A DNA stretch of 64,000 nt, from NCBI RefSeq assembly GCF_029783845.1, contig NZ_LWID01000001.1, positions 434,001 to 498,000 on the forward strand. The letters are read 5' to 3'. Position 1 is the first letter of the stretch; the number at the start of each line of letters is the position of its first letter. This document shows positions 52,969-60,556 of this stretch, piece by piece. Under the pieces are notes generated by a model. That model saw nothing but the letters and a program-made list of their open reading frames with translations. It was not told where the DNA came from and made no database searches. The translations under genes were made by a program, and so were the position numbers. Origin of the DNA: Volucribacter amazonae. Its GTDB lineage: Bacteria; Pseudomonadota; Gammaproteobacteria; Enterobacterales; Pasteurellaceae.

Positions 52969-53829
52969 TTATTTGGTTAATAAATCTAATGCTTCTTGAT
53001 ATTTTGCAACAGTTTTTTCAATAATTTCAGCTGGCACGGTTGGCGCAGGCGGTTGTTTATTCCAACCGCTTTGGGCTAACCAATCACGAATAAATTGTTT
53101 ATCAAAAGACGGTGGGTTTGTCCCCTCTTGATAGGTTTCCACTGACCAAAAACGGCTTGAATCTGGCGTTAACACTTCGTCCATTAAAGTTAAGACCCCG
53201 TTTTCATCTAGCCCAAATTCAAACTTGGTATCACAAATAATAATGCCCTTGCTCAAAGCATATCTTGCAGCTTCAGTATATAACGCAATGGCTTTTTCCT
53301 TGACTTGTTCTGCCAGTTCTTTACCGATTGCTTGTTGGCATTGAGCAAAGCTAATATTAATGTCGTGATCGCCCACCTCCGCTTTACTTGAAGGGGTAAA
53401 AATAGGCTCTGGTAATTTACTCGCCTCAACCAGCCCTTCAGGTAAAGCAAGCCCACAAATTGTGCCTGTTTTTTGATAATCCTTTAAGCCACTGCCCGTC
53501 AAATAACCACGCACAATAGACTCAATTTTGATCGGCGTTAAACGCTTACACAACACCGCACGATATTGTAATTGTTCCGCTTGCTCAGCAGGCAAAACAT
53601 CAAACACTGTTTCGCCTGTGAAATGATTTGGCATAATATGGGCTAATTTCTTAAACCAAAAATTGGAAATTTGCGTCAAAATTTCCCCTTTGCCCGGGAT
53701 TGGATCGGGCAAAATCACATCAAATGCCGATAAACGATCGGTTGCAACCATTAACATTCTATGCTGATCGATTTCATAAAGATCTCGCACTTTACCTGAA
53801 TAAATTTTTTTTAAGCTAATTTCTGTCAT
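52969..53829 (-). CDS. purC: Phosphoribosylaminoimidazole-succinocarboxamide synthase
   Basis: 286 residues. SAICAR synthetase joins aspartate to CAIR in purine synthesis. N-terminal KKIYSGKVRDLYEID, then VATDRLSAFDVILPDPIPGKG, SIVRGYLTGSGLKDYQ and the signature ICDTKFEFGLDENG. This is the longer yeast-like form (about 290 residues) rather than the 237-residue E. coli type. A near-perfect PurR operator is upstream. Confidence 0.97.
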   Translation of the reverse strand: MTEISLKKIYSGKVRDLYEIDQHRMLMVATDRLSAFDVILPDPIPGKGEILTQISNFWFKKLAHIMPNHFTGETVFDVLPAEQAEQLQYRAVLCKRLTPIKIESIVRGYLTGSGLKDYQKTGTICGLALPEGLVEASKLPEPIFTPSSKAEVGDHDINISFAQCQQAIGKELAEQVKEKAIALYTEAARYALSKGIIICDTKFEFGLDENGVLTLMDEVLTPDSSRFWSVETYQEGTNPPSFDKQFIRDWLAQSGWNKQPPAPTVPAEIIEKTVAKYQEALDLLTK

Positions 53830-53876
53830 TGTGTTTACCTGTATTAAAAAATTTTGAAAAATTATACCGCACTTTT

Positions 53877-53892
53877 AAGCAAACGTTTGCGA
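53877..53892. promoter_or_regulatory. PurR operator upstream of purC
   Basis: AAGCAAACGTTTGCGA, 14 of 16 positions equal to the PurR consensus palindrome, 48 bases before the purC ATG. The remaining 172 bases to the pdxR stop (53893-54064) show no gene. Confidence 0.8.
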
Positions 53893-54064
53893 TATTTAAT
53901 AAAAATTTGGAAATTAGATGAATACGTACTAAAAAGTAAGCATTAGGCTCAATATTTTGTAGTTCTTAATCACTTTTCAACATATCATTTGCTTGATCTC
54001 AAAACGCTTTGTTGCCAGATCTATAAAAGTGTGATGAGTTTTTGGGTATTTTTTACTGTTCTTT

Positions 54065-55471
54065 CTATAAACACTTATCCCTTAACCCCCACTGCAAACA
54101 CAATAAACCAACAGCGTTACTTAACTGATTTTCGTTGAGATTTGCGAAACCAAGGGATAATAAACATTTATTCGGATAATTAATGGGATAGACCAAAATC
54201 CCTACTGCTTTTGCTCGTTGGGTTAATTCATTTACATCATAAAGGCTATTTAATACTTCAATCAATAAATAAAAACCTGAATGTTCGCCATAATAGCGTA
54301 AGTATTGGCGGTAAGGGGTTAATAATTGGCATAATAATTCCATTTTTTTGCGATAACGCTTACGCATACGCTGAATATGTTGTTCAAAATAGCCTTGCGC
54401 CATAAATTTTGCTAGCCGTTGTTGTTCAAAACGTGAAACGGAAGAATGAAGAAAGCCACAATATTGCTGGTAAGCAGGCAATAAGGATTTGGGCAACACC
54501 ATAAAGGCAATACGCAAAGCTGGCATAATTAACTTGGAAAATGAACCAAGATAAATGACTTTTTGATTCATATCAAGGCTTTGCAAAGCAGGTATGGGTT
54601 TTCCTTTGTAACGAAACTCGCTGTCATAATCATCTTCAATAATATAACGTTGCGTGCCGTTATCCGCCCATTCTAACAAATTTTGCCGTTGCCCAATGCT
54701 TAACACTTGTCCAAAAGGATAAAGATGAGAGGGGGTAACAAAGGCAATATTAACCGATTGTGGGGCTAACTGGCTGAGATCAAGTTCATTATTCTGGTGT
54801 AAAGGCAAGGTAACTATGGGTTTATGATAAAGGGCTAACAGCTTTTTTACTGAAGTATAACCATAAGATTCCATAGCATAAACGGGCTTTTCCATTAGCT
54901 GATTAAAGAGCAAAATAAGCTGTTGCATACAGCTATCCACCCCAGCCGCCACCACAATTTGGGCAGGCTCACAATGAATGCCCCTTGAGGCAAGTAAGTA
55001 ATCAGCAATCTCATTACGCAAGCTCAATTCCCCTTGATTATCGCCTAAACTTAATAATTGTTCTTGTTGTTTATGCCCTAAGCCTCGTCCGCATTTTTGC
55101 CAAATGGCAAAAGGAAAATGTGCGGTATCAATGGCATTAGGGTTGAGATCATAGAGATAATTCGCTTTAGGCTGAAATGCGGTTGGTTTCTGACGAGGGG
55201 GTTGGCGAGCTAATTGTAATTCCGATTGAAAACATACGAAAAACCCCCGTCTTGGCTGCGATTCAATATATCCCTCTGCCAATAATTGAGCATAGGCATT
55301 CTCAACGGTATTTTGGCTAATTTGTAAATAATCGCATAAATGCCGTTTAGAGGGTAATTTATCGCCAAATTGAAGTTGTTCAGCGTGAATAGCTTGGCGA
55401 ATTTGCTGATAAAGCTGTACATATAAAGGTGTGCTACTGTGCCGATAAAGTTGATAATTCAATCGCCGCAT
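54065..55471 (-). CDS. pdxR: MocR/PdxR-type PLP-dependent regulator
   Basis: 468 residues. A GntR-type winged helix at about 10-75 (SSTPLYVQLYQQIRQAIHAE, LPSKRHLCDYLQISQNTVENAY) is fused to a class I aminotransferase fold. The PLP lysine is in YLGSFSKLIMPALRIAF. PdxR proteins sense pyridoxal phosphate and control pdxST. It is divergent from pdxS with a 101-base shared region, the usual arrangement, so that role is well supported by context. Confidence 0.88.
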   Translation of the reverse strand: MRRLNYQLYRHSSTPLYVQLYQQIRQAIHAEQLQFGDKLPSKRHLCDYLQISQNTVENAYAQLLAEGYIESQPRRGFFVCFQSELQLARQPPRQKPTAFQPKANYLYDLNPNAIDTAHFPFAIWQKCGRGLGHKQQEQLLSLGDNQGELSLRNEIADYLLASRGIHCEPAQIVVAAGVDSCMQQLILLFNQLMEKPVYAMESYGYTSVKKLLALYHKPIVTLPLHQNNELDLSQLAPQSVNIAFVTPSHLYPFGQVLSIGQRQNLLEWADNGTQRYIIEDDYDSEFRYKGKPIPALQSLDMNQKVIYLGSFSKLIMPALRIAFMVLPKSLLPAYQQYCGFLHSSVSRFEQQRLAKFMAQGYFEQHIQRMRKRYRKKMELLCQLLTPYRQYLRYYGEHSGFYLLIEVLNSLYDVNELTQRAKAVGILVYPINYPNKCLLSLGFANLNENQLSNAVGLLCLQWGLRDKCL

Positions 55472-55572
55472 AATCTGACCTCATTATTTTATTAAAAATT
55501 GACCCTTTTAACCATACCTAAGATTAGCCAAAATAGCCACTCATTTATTCAATTCAACTGAAGGAAACCCAA

Positions 55573-56460
55573 ATGACAACAATTTTAGGCTCAGACATCG
55601 TAAAACGTGGTATGGCACAAATGCAAAAAGGTGGCGTGATTATGGACGTAGTCAATGCGGAGCAAGCACGTATTGCCGAGGCTGCAGGAGCGGTGGCAGT
55701 AATGGCATTAGAGCGTGTCCCCTCTGATATTCGTGCCGCAGGTGGGGTGGCGAGAATGGCAAATCCTCGCATTGTAAAAGAAGTGATGAATGCAGTATCA
55801 ATCCCTGTTATGGCAAAAGCCCGTATCGGACACATTACGGAGGCACGCGTACTTGAGGCAATGGGGGTGGATTATATTGATGAAAGCGAAGTATTAACCC
55901 CAGCCGATGAAGAGTTTCACTTGCTCAAAAGTGAATTTACTGTGCCATTTGTCTGTGGCTGTCGTGATTTAGGCGAGGCGTTACGCCGTATTGGCGAAGG
56001 GGCATCAATGTTGCGTACCAAAGGTGAACCCGGCACAGGCAATATTGTTGAGGCGGTACGCCATATGCGTAAAGTCAATGCCCAAGTGCGTAAAGTGGTG
56101 GCAATGAACCTAGATGAATTAATGACAGAAGCAAAAAATCTTGGTGCGCCTTTTGAGTTGCTACTAGAAATCAAACGATTAGGAAAATTGCCAGTAGTTA
56201 ATTTTGCCGCAGGCGGCGTTGCCACCCCTGCTGATGCCGCATTAATGATGGAATTAGGCGCTGATGGCGTATTTGTCGGTTCAGGTATTTTCAAAGCGGA
56301 AAACCCTGAAAAATTTGCCAAAGCCATTGTACAAGCCACAACCCACTATCAAGATTATGATCTGATTGCCCGCTTATCTGAACAATTAGGCGAACCTATG
56401 CGTGGTTTAGACATTTCACAATTATCTGCGAATGAACGTATGCAAGAGCGTGGTTGGTAA
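55573..56460 (+). CDS. pdxS: Pyridoxal 5'-phosphate synthase subunit PdxS
   Basis: 295 residues. The TIM-barrel synthase builds PLP from ribose 5-phosphate, glyceraldehyde 3-phosphate and ammonia from PdxT. Catalytic Asp25 is in GGVIMDVVNAEQARIAEAAG and Lys82 in PVMAKARIGH; a second lysine lies in VEAVRHMRKVNAQ near residue 150. First gene of pdxST, whose second gene starts two bases after this stop. Confidence 0.98.
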   Translation: MTTILGSDIVKRGMAQMQKGGVIMDVVNAEQARIAEAAGAVAVMALERVPSDIRAAGGVARMANPRIVKEVMNAVSIPVMAKARIGHITEARVLEAMGVDYIDESEVLTPADEEFHLLKSEFTVPFVCGCRDLGEALRRIGEGASMLRTKGEPGTGNIVEAVRHMRKVNAQVRKVVAMNLDELMTEAKNLGAPFELLLEIKRLGKLPVVNFAAGGVATPADAALMMELGADGVFVGSGIFKAENPEKFAKAIVQATTHYQDYDLIARLSEQLGEPMRGLDISQLSANERMQERGW

Positions 56461-56461
56461 A

Positions 56462-57049
56462 ATGAAAACAAATGCACAACTCAGCATTGGCGTATTGGCA
56501 TTACAAGGGGCTGTAAGTGAACATTTACAGCAAATTCAACAACTTGGTGCAAATGCGATTGCGGTAAAAACAGTGGAAAATCTGACCGCACTTGATGGTT
56601 TAATCCTTCCTGGCGGTGAAAGTACCGCCATTGGTCGCTTAATGCGTCAATATGGTTTTATTGAGGCAATTCAACAATTTGCTCACGAGGGCAAAGGCAT
56701 TTTCGGCACTTGTGCTGGTATGATCCTATTGGCAAAACAACTGGTGGGCGATGAACCGAGTCATCTTAATTTGATGGACATTGTGGTACAACGTAATGCT
56801 TTTGGGCGACAAGTGGATAGCTTTCAAACCGATCTTACCGTAAAGGGACTTCCAACCCCTGTTCCAGCCGTATTTATTCGCGCCCCTTACATTAAAGCCG
56901 TCAATACCGATAAGGTAGAAATTTTAGCCGAATTTGAGGGCAACCCTGTCTTAGCCAAACAAGGCAAACAACTCGCCTGTGCTTTTCACCCTGAATTAAC
57001 CGCTGATTTATCCATTATGCGGTTGTTTTTGGAGATGATTAGGGAATAA
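56462..57049 (+). CDS. pdxT: Pyridoxal 5'-phosphate synthase glutaminase subunit PdxT
   Basis: 195 residues, class I-like glutaminase. Cys84 in FGTCAGMILLAKQL, and His176 and Glu178 in ACAFHPELTAD, complete the triad. LPGGESTAIGRLM is the oxyanion segment. It supplies ammonia to PdxS. The ATG at 56462 is one base past the pdxS stop and gives the canonical VLALQGAVSEH start. An uptake signal lies inside the gene at 56585-56593. Downstream, 57050-57203 is AT-rich with no recognisable gene. Confidence 0.97.
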   Translation: MKTNAQLSIGVLALQGAVSEHLQQIQQLGANAIAVKTVENLTALDGLILPGGESTAIGRLMRQYGFIEAIQQFAHEGKGIFGTCAGMILLAKQLVGDEPSHLNLMDIVVQRNAFGRQVDSFQTDLTVKGLPTPVPAVFIRAPYIKAVNTDKVEILAEFEGNPVLAKQGKQLACAFHPELTADLSIMRLFLEMIRE

Positions 57050-57203
57050 AAGCTAAGGATTTAAGTAGATTGGCAGTGATAATAAACTGCCGAAATAAAG
57101 ATAATTCATTGTAAATTTATTTAAAAAAATTACCCTTTGTTTAATATTAATGATAACGATATTACCTGCTATAAAACTCGGTAGGTTCTAAGATTACTTT
57201 TTA

Positions 57204-57761
57204 TTGTTGGATGCTTACCTTTTGGAGCAAATCAAGCAGGAGACTAGAATGGCCGAAATCCTGATACTTACTTGGGATAAAATTGATTTTATAAGAAGTA
57301 TCGCTATTGTAACGAGCGATATTGCCAAATCAGGGCGAGCAAGGGCATTGCCTTTAAGCCACGAAGCAATCAATTTCTTAAGGCAAAAAGAAACGAAGAA
57401 AATCTCAAATTACATTTTTCATCGGGGAAAAGGAAAATTAATTACGGATATTGATAGGGAGGATTTTAAGCGGGCTTTGAATAAGTCCAATATAACCAAT
57501 TTTCGTTTTCATGATTTAAGGCATACCTGGGCAAGTTGGCATGTTCAAAACGGCACGCCGCTAATGGTTTTAAAAGAACTTGGTGGCTGGGAAACCTTAG
57601 AAATGGTGCAGAAATATGCCCATTTAAACGCAGAGCATTTATTGAACTACGCAAATCAAGTCAAGTTTTCGTCAAAGTCTATTTTTGACAGCTCAAAAAT
57701 GCAAGCAGAAAACGAAAATTTATTCGATCTGCCAGAAAATAAAAAAGCCGTAAGTTATTGA
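57204..57761 (+). pseudogene. Phage tyrosine integrase, N-terminally truncated
   Basis: The 185 residues are the C-terminal catalytic part only; a full integrase has 330-390. Present are an Arg-containing box 1 remnant (ETRMAEILILTWDKID), HDLRHTWASWHVQNG with the HxxR pair, GGWETLEMVQKYAH with the nucleophilic Tyr. The arm-binding and core-binding domains and the start are missing, and sequence upstream is not coding. It points towards tRNA-Ser, the position of an integrase beside its attachment site. It is a relic of an integrated phage. Confidence 0.85.
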
Positions 57762-57786
57762 TTTGAAAGCTCTTTACTTACGACTT
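57741..57786 (-). terminator. Terminator of tRNA-Ser
   Basis: On the minus strand AAGTCGTAAGT and ACTTACGGCTT form an 11-bp stem followed by TTTTT. The integrase stop codon lies in its loop. The same hairpin with a different loop occurs beside the partial tRNA copy at about 59883-59930. Confidence 0.8.
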
Positions 57787-57798
57787 AATATAACTTGA

Positions 57799-57888
57799 TG
57801 GCGGAGGAAGTGAGATTCGAACTCACGGAGGGCGTAAACCCTCGCCGGTTTTCAAGACCGGTGCCTTCAACCACTCGACCATTCCTCC
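57799..57888 (-). tRNA. tRNA-Ser (UGA)
   Basis: A 90-base class II tRNA with encoded CCA. Acceptor GGAGGAA pairs with TTCCTCC, the anticodon arm is CCGGTCTTGAAAACCGG with anticodon TGA, and a long variable arm (GAGGGTTTACGCCCTC) identifies serine. T-loop AGTTCGAATCT. A duplicate of its 3' 61 bases lies at 59940-60000. Confidence 0.97.
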
Positions 57889-57950
57889 TTGTCTAAGGAC
57901 GGTGGGAATAATACGGGTTTCATGGGCTAAAGTCAAGAAGTATATAATAA

Positions 57951-57962
57951 AAAAGCCCCTTA
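57951..57962. terminator. Left half of the rpsO terminator, split by the IS
   Basis: AAAAGCCCCTTA ends here and AAGGGGCTTTTTTT resumes at 59382, after the second copy of the target duplication. Without the IS and one CTTA, the sequence closes to AAAAGCCCCTTAAGGGGCTT, a bidirectional terminator between rpsO and tRNA-Ser. Confidence 0.85.
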
Positions 57963-57986
57963 TGATCTGACCCCAAAAACTTAGAC

Positions 57987-58856
57987 TTACCTCATCAATG
58001 ACTGAACCCTATACGCCACCGGGCTCAATCCGTTTAATTTAGCTTGAATACGTTTATTGTTGTAATATGCAATATATTCATGCAACGCCGTTTCCAGTTG
58101 CTCAAAACGCTCAAAAACCTTACCAAAATAACATTCCGTTTTTAACCGCCCGAAAAAACTTTCCATCGCACTATTATCAAGGCAATTGCCTTTCCGAGAC
58201 ATACTCTGGCGGATACCCTTTTCTTGCAATAATCGCTGATAACCTATCATCTGATATTGCCAACCCTGATCGGAATGCAGTATCGGCTTGCTTCCATCAA
58301 GTTTGGCAATAGCTTGCCCCATCATTCGCCTAATTTGCTCAAAATTCGCACTGCGAGAAATATCATAAGCAATAATTTCCCCATTAAATAAATCCTTTAT
58401 GGGTGATAAATATAGCTTGCCCTCTTTACACTTAAATTCGCTCACATCGGTTACCCATTTCTCATTAGGGGCTTTCGCCTGAAAATCTTGTTGCAAAAGA
58501 TTGTCCGCAATATCGCCCACCTTTCCGCGATAAGAGCGGTATTTTTGCTGAACACATTTCCCTTTTAAGCCTAACTGCTGCATAATCGCTTGCACTTTTT
58601 TATGATTAATCATCATAGACTTACGCAATTCAGCACAAACACGCCGATAGCCATAATTTCCCTGATTTTCCTCGTAAATTTCCAGAATTTTCTCGGTGAT
58701 TTCCGCATTTTTCTCGCTTTTTGGCGGCAAATGGTAAAAGAATGTACTCCGTTTCAATCCTGTCAAGGTCAGCAAGATTTCTAAAGGAAAATGTTGGCGT
58801 AATGCCTTAACTATTTCGGCTTTTTCCGGATTTTTTGCTGGCTTAACTCTTGCCAC
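57987..58856 (-). CDS. IS3-family transposase OrfB (DDE catalytic part)
   Basis: 289 residues. An HTH_21-like region (EENQGNYGYRRVCAELRK) precedes the rve integrase core. The DDE triad is in KWVTDVSEFKCKEGKLYLSP, ILHSDQGWQYQ and NSAMESFFGRLKTECYF, and the protein ends YNNKRIQAKLNGLSPVAYR as in IS150. It is probably made as an OrfAB fusion: the slippery A-AAA-AAG at 58856-58862 lies where orfA and orfB overlap, with orfB in the -1 frame. Confidence 0.93.
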   Translation of the reverse strand: MARVKPAKNPEKAEIVKALRQHFPLEILLTLTGLKRSTFFYHLPPKSEKNAEITEKILEIYEENQGNYGYRRVCAELRKSMMINHKKVQAIMQQLGLKGKCVQQKYRSYRGKVGDIADNLLQQDFQAKAPNEKWVTDVSEFKCKEGKLYLSPIKDLFNGEIIAYDISRSANFEQIRRMMGQAIAKLDGSKPILHSDQGWQYQMIGYQRLLQEKGIRQSMSRKGNCLDNSAMESFFGRLKTECYFGKVFERFEQLETALHEYIAYYNNKRIQAKLNGLSPVAYRVQSLMR

Positions 58857-59320
58857 TTTTTTAGAATGGCGACCTCCGCCTCAAGCTCTAAAATACGATA
58901 ACGCAAGCGTTCTTCTTCGGTTTTCGGTGGCGGTGGCATTTGGGGGTATTTGGTTTTCATTTTGCTTGAACCTTGAGGTTTTTTCGACAATAGCCCGTTT
59001 ATACCTTGTTCTAAATAATTTTTCAACCATTGGCTGATAAGCCCTGTATTAGACAAACCAAAGTCAACCATCGCTTGCTCGGCGGTACAATCTCCACGCA
59101 GAATGGGTTCAAGTACCTGAAGTTTAAATTCAGGAGAATAAACCTGTCGGGTCTGCCGCACTTTTAATCCCTCTTTTCCAGCATAATTAAATAAGCGGAG
59201 CCAGCATCTTACTACCTTTTTCGCGAGGTTAAAATGGCGACAAGTGTGGGCAAGTTCGTTGTTATGCTGAAAATAGAAATCAATCACTTGTTGTTTAAAG
59301 TCTTGGCTATATTTTGTCAT
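58811..59320 (-). CDS. IS3-family transposase OrfA (DNA-binding part)
   Basis: 169 residues. Two helix-turn-helix units (FNLAKKVVRCWLRLF, and FGLSNTGLISQWLKNYLEQG) are followed by a coiled-coil/leucine zipper (ERLRYRILELEAEVAILKKW) for dimerisation. It ends 45 bases inside orfB. It binds the IS ends and is fused to OrfB by frameshifting during transposition. Confidence 0.9.
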   Translation of the reverse strand: MTKYSQDFKQQVIDFYFQHNNELAHTCRHFNLAKKVVRCWLRLFNYAGKEGLKVRQTRQVYSPEFKLQVLEPILRGDCTAEQAMVDFGLSNTGLISQWLKNYLEQGINGLLSKKPQGSSKMKTKYPQMPPPPKTEEERLRYRILELEAEVAILKKWQELSQQKIRKKPK

Positions 59321-59408
59321 AAAAAATCTGCTCCTTAATCTGTTGGTTAGTTAGTCCAACTTTTGGGGGGCAGATCACTTAAGGGGCTTTTTTTATTTAG
59401 TAAAATAA

Positions 59409-59678
59409 TTAACGACGTAATCCTAAACGAGCAATAGTGCTAGTATAGAGTTCTAAATTAGTACGTTTTAAGTAATCTAATAATTTACGACGACGAGAAA
59501 CCATGCGTAATAAACCACGACGACCATGGTGATCTTTTTTATGCTCTGCAAAATGCCCTTGTAAATGGTTAATTTGTGCAGTTAGTAACGCAATTTGTAC
59601 TTGGGCAGAACCTGTATCTTTGCTGTCACGACCAAATTCTGCAACGATTTCTGCTTTTTTTTCTACGCTTAGAGACAT
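59409..59678 (-). CDS. rpsO: 30S ribosomal protein S15
   Basis: 89 residues, the universal length. MSLSVEKKAEIVAEFGRDSK, the GSAQVQIALLTAQINHLQGH helix and the HHGRRGLLRMVSRRRKLLDY rRNA-binding segment are all standard. S15 binds 16S rRNA early in assembly. Its terminator has been split by the IS 30 bases downstream, so its transcript now reads into the IS. Upstream, 59679-59875 holds the promoter and no other gene. Confidence 0.98.
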   Translation of the reverse strand: MSLSVEKKAEIVAEFGRDSKDTGSAQVQIALLTAQINHLQGHFAEHKKDHHGRRGLLRMVSRRRKLLDYLKRTNLELYTSTIARLGLRR

Positions 59679-59875
59679 TTTTTACTCCTAATAAATTGAG
59701 AGTGTTAATCATACATCTTTCGCCGATCTCTAGTTCAGCGAAGACAAAGGAATGGCTATTTTACAATTTCATCTATAAAATGCAAGCTACTTTTTAAGTT
59801 ATGCAAAAATAGGAATATTCTGGAAATATCTAAGGACTGATCAATCGTAATTTTGTTATCTAAAATAAGAAACTT

Positions 59876-60000
59876 AGAAAATAAAAAAGCCGTAAGTTAT
59901 TGATTTTCATACTTTTACTTACGACTTAATAGAACTTGATGGCGGAGGAAGTGAGATTCGAACTCACGGAGGGCGTAAACCCTCGCCGGTTTTCAAGACC
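59876..60000 (-). other. Duplicated tRNA-Ser 3' half: prophage attachment site
   Basis: 59940-60000 repeats exactly the 3' 61 bases of tRNA-Ser, from the anticodon arm (GGTCTTGAAAACC) to the CCA. 59876-59939 repeats its terminator region with a changed loop. Identity stops abruptly at 60000/60001, within the anticodon stem. Such a break in the anticodon arm is typical of tyrosine-integrase att cores. The prophage lies to the right. Confidence 0.85.
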
Positions 60001-60189
60001 CCTATCTTATAAATAGATGTAATTATTATTAACTTATAAATCAAAGACTTAAACACCTATTCATTATATCATTCCTTAATTATCTTACCAAGATTTAATT
60101 GTTATTTATAACTATTACGTCAAATTCTCGTCAAACATTATTAAATTTCCTATTTCAATTGATCACTTATAAAATCTCTTATTTACTAA
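60001..60189. other. Prophage end, gene-free, with repeated CGTCAAA
   Basis: AT-rich DNA between the att core and the last phage gene, with no reading frame of note. CGTCAAA occurs twice, at 60118-60124 and 60129-60135, in direct orientation 11 bases apart. That spacing is one helical turn, as in integrase arm-type sites. Confidence 0.45.
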
Positions 60190-60222
60190 TAAAAAATAAG
60201 GGAGCCATTAGCCCCCTTTAAC
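60190..60222 (-). terminator. Terminator of the prophage tail genes
   Basis: On the minus strand AAGGGGGCTAATGGCTCCCTT forms a stem-loop followed by ATTTTTT, directly after the small phage gene. Confidence 0.8.
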
Positions 60223-60516
60223 CTACACTACAATCTGATTACTCTCCTTTAAGTAATTATAAATCCGTTTTAGCATAATTTCACTAGGCGTTTTACCAAT
60301 ATCATCAGCGGTAAGTGGCTGTTCGTTAATGAGTTTGGCTTGTTCAGGATCGATATACTTATATTCGCTGATAATCGGCGTAAACTCGGTTATACTACCC
60401 TTGCTATCTTTTCCTGTACCTACGACATATTTGGCACTCATTGAGCCGTCGTCTTGGGTTGAGTAAGAAGCGATAGTTGAATACATTGGGTTTAAGATTT
60501 TGTTAAATGTTGTCAT
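60223..60516 (-). CDS. Small prophage protein downstream of the tail-tip gene
   Basis: 97 residues: MTTFNKILNPMYSTIASYST at the start, then DSKGSITEFTPIISEYKYID and a helical KTPSEIMLKRIYNYLKESNQ end. No named family is recognised. In Pasteurellaceae lambda-like prophages a short gene often follows the J-like tail gene; assembly or fibre functions are possible but not shown. It has an AAGGAAAAACACA ribosome site and lies 40 bases after the tail gene. Confidence 0.75.
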   Translation of the reverse strand: MTTFNKILNPMYSTIASYSTQDDGSMSAKYVVGTGKDSKGSITEFTPIISEYKYIDPEQAKLINEQPLTADDIGKTPSEIMLKRIYNYLKESNQIVV

Positions 60517-60556
60517 TGTGTTTTTCCTTTATTAGTTGGATTACGAATTGATTTGA

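Larger units (their letters stand above)
57963..59377. mobile_element. IS3-family (IS150-type) insertion sequence, 1415 bp
   Basis: Ends are inverted: TGATCTGACCCCAAAAACTT on the left and, read inward from the right, TGATCTGCCCCCCAAAAGTT. A 4-bp target duplication CTTA flanks it (57959-57962 and 59378-59381). It carries two overlapping genes, orfA and orfB, in the arrangement of the IS3 family. Both frames are open, so it may still be active. The target was the rpsO terminator hairpin. Confidence 0.93.

Noticed and set aside
57120..57180. Fur-like TTAATGATAACGATATTA upstream of the integrase relic
   Set aside because: Symmetry is poor compared with the box at 10234, and no promoter or intact gene follows.
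59940..60000. A second tRNA-Ser gene
   Set aside because: Only the 3' 61 bases are present; the acceptor 5' strand, D arm and half the anticodon stem are missing.
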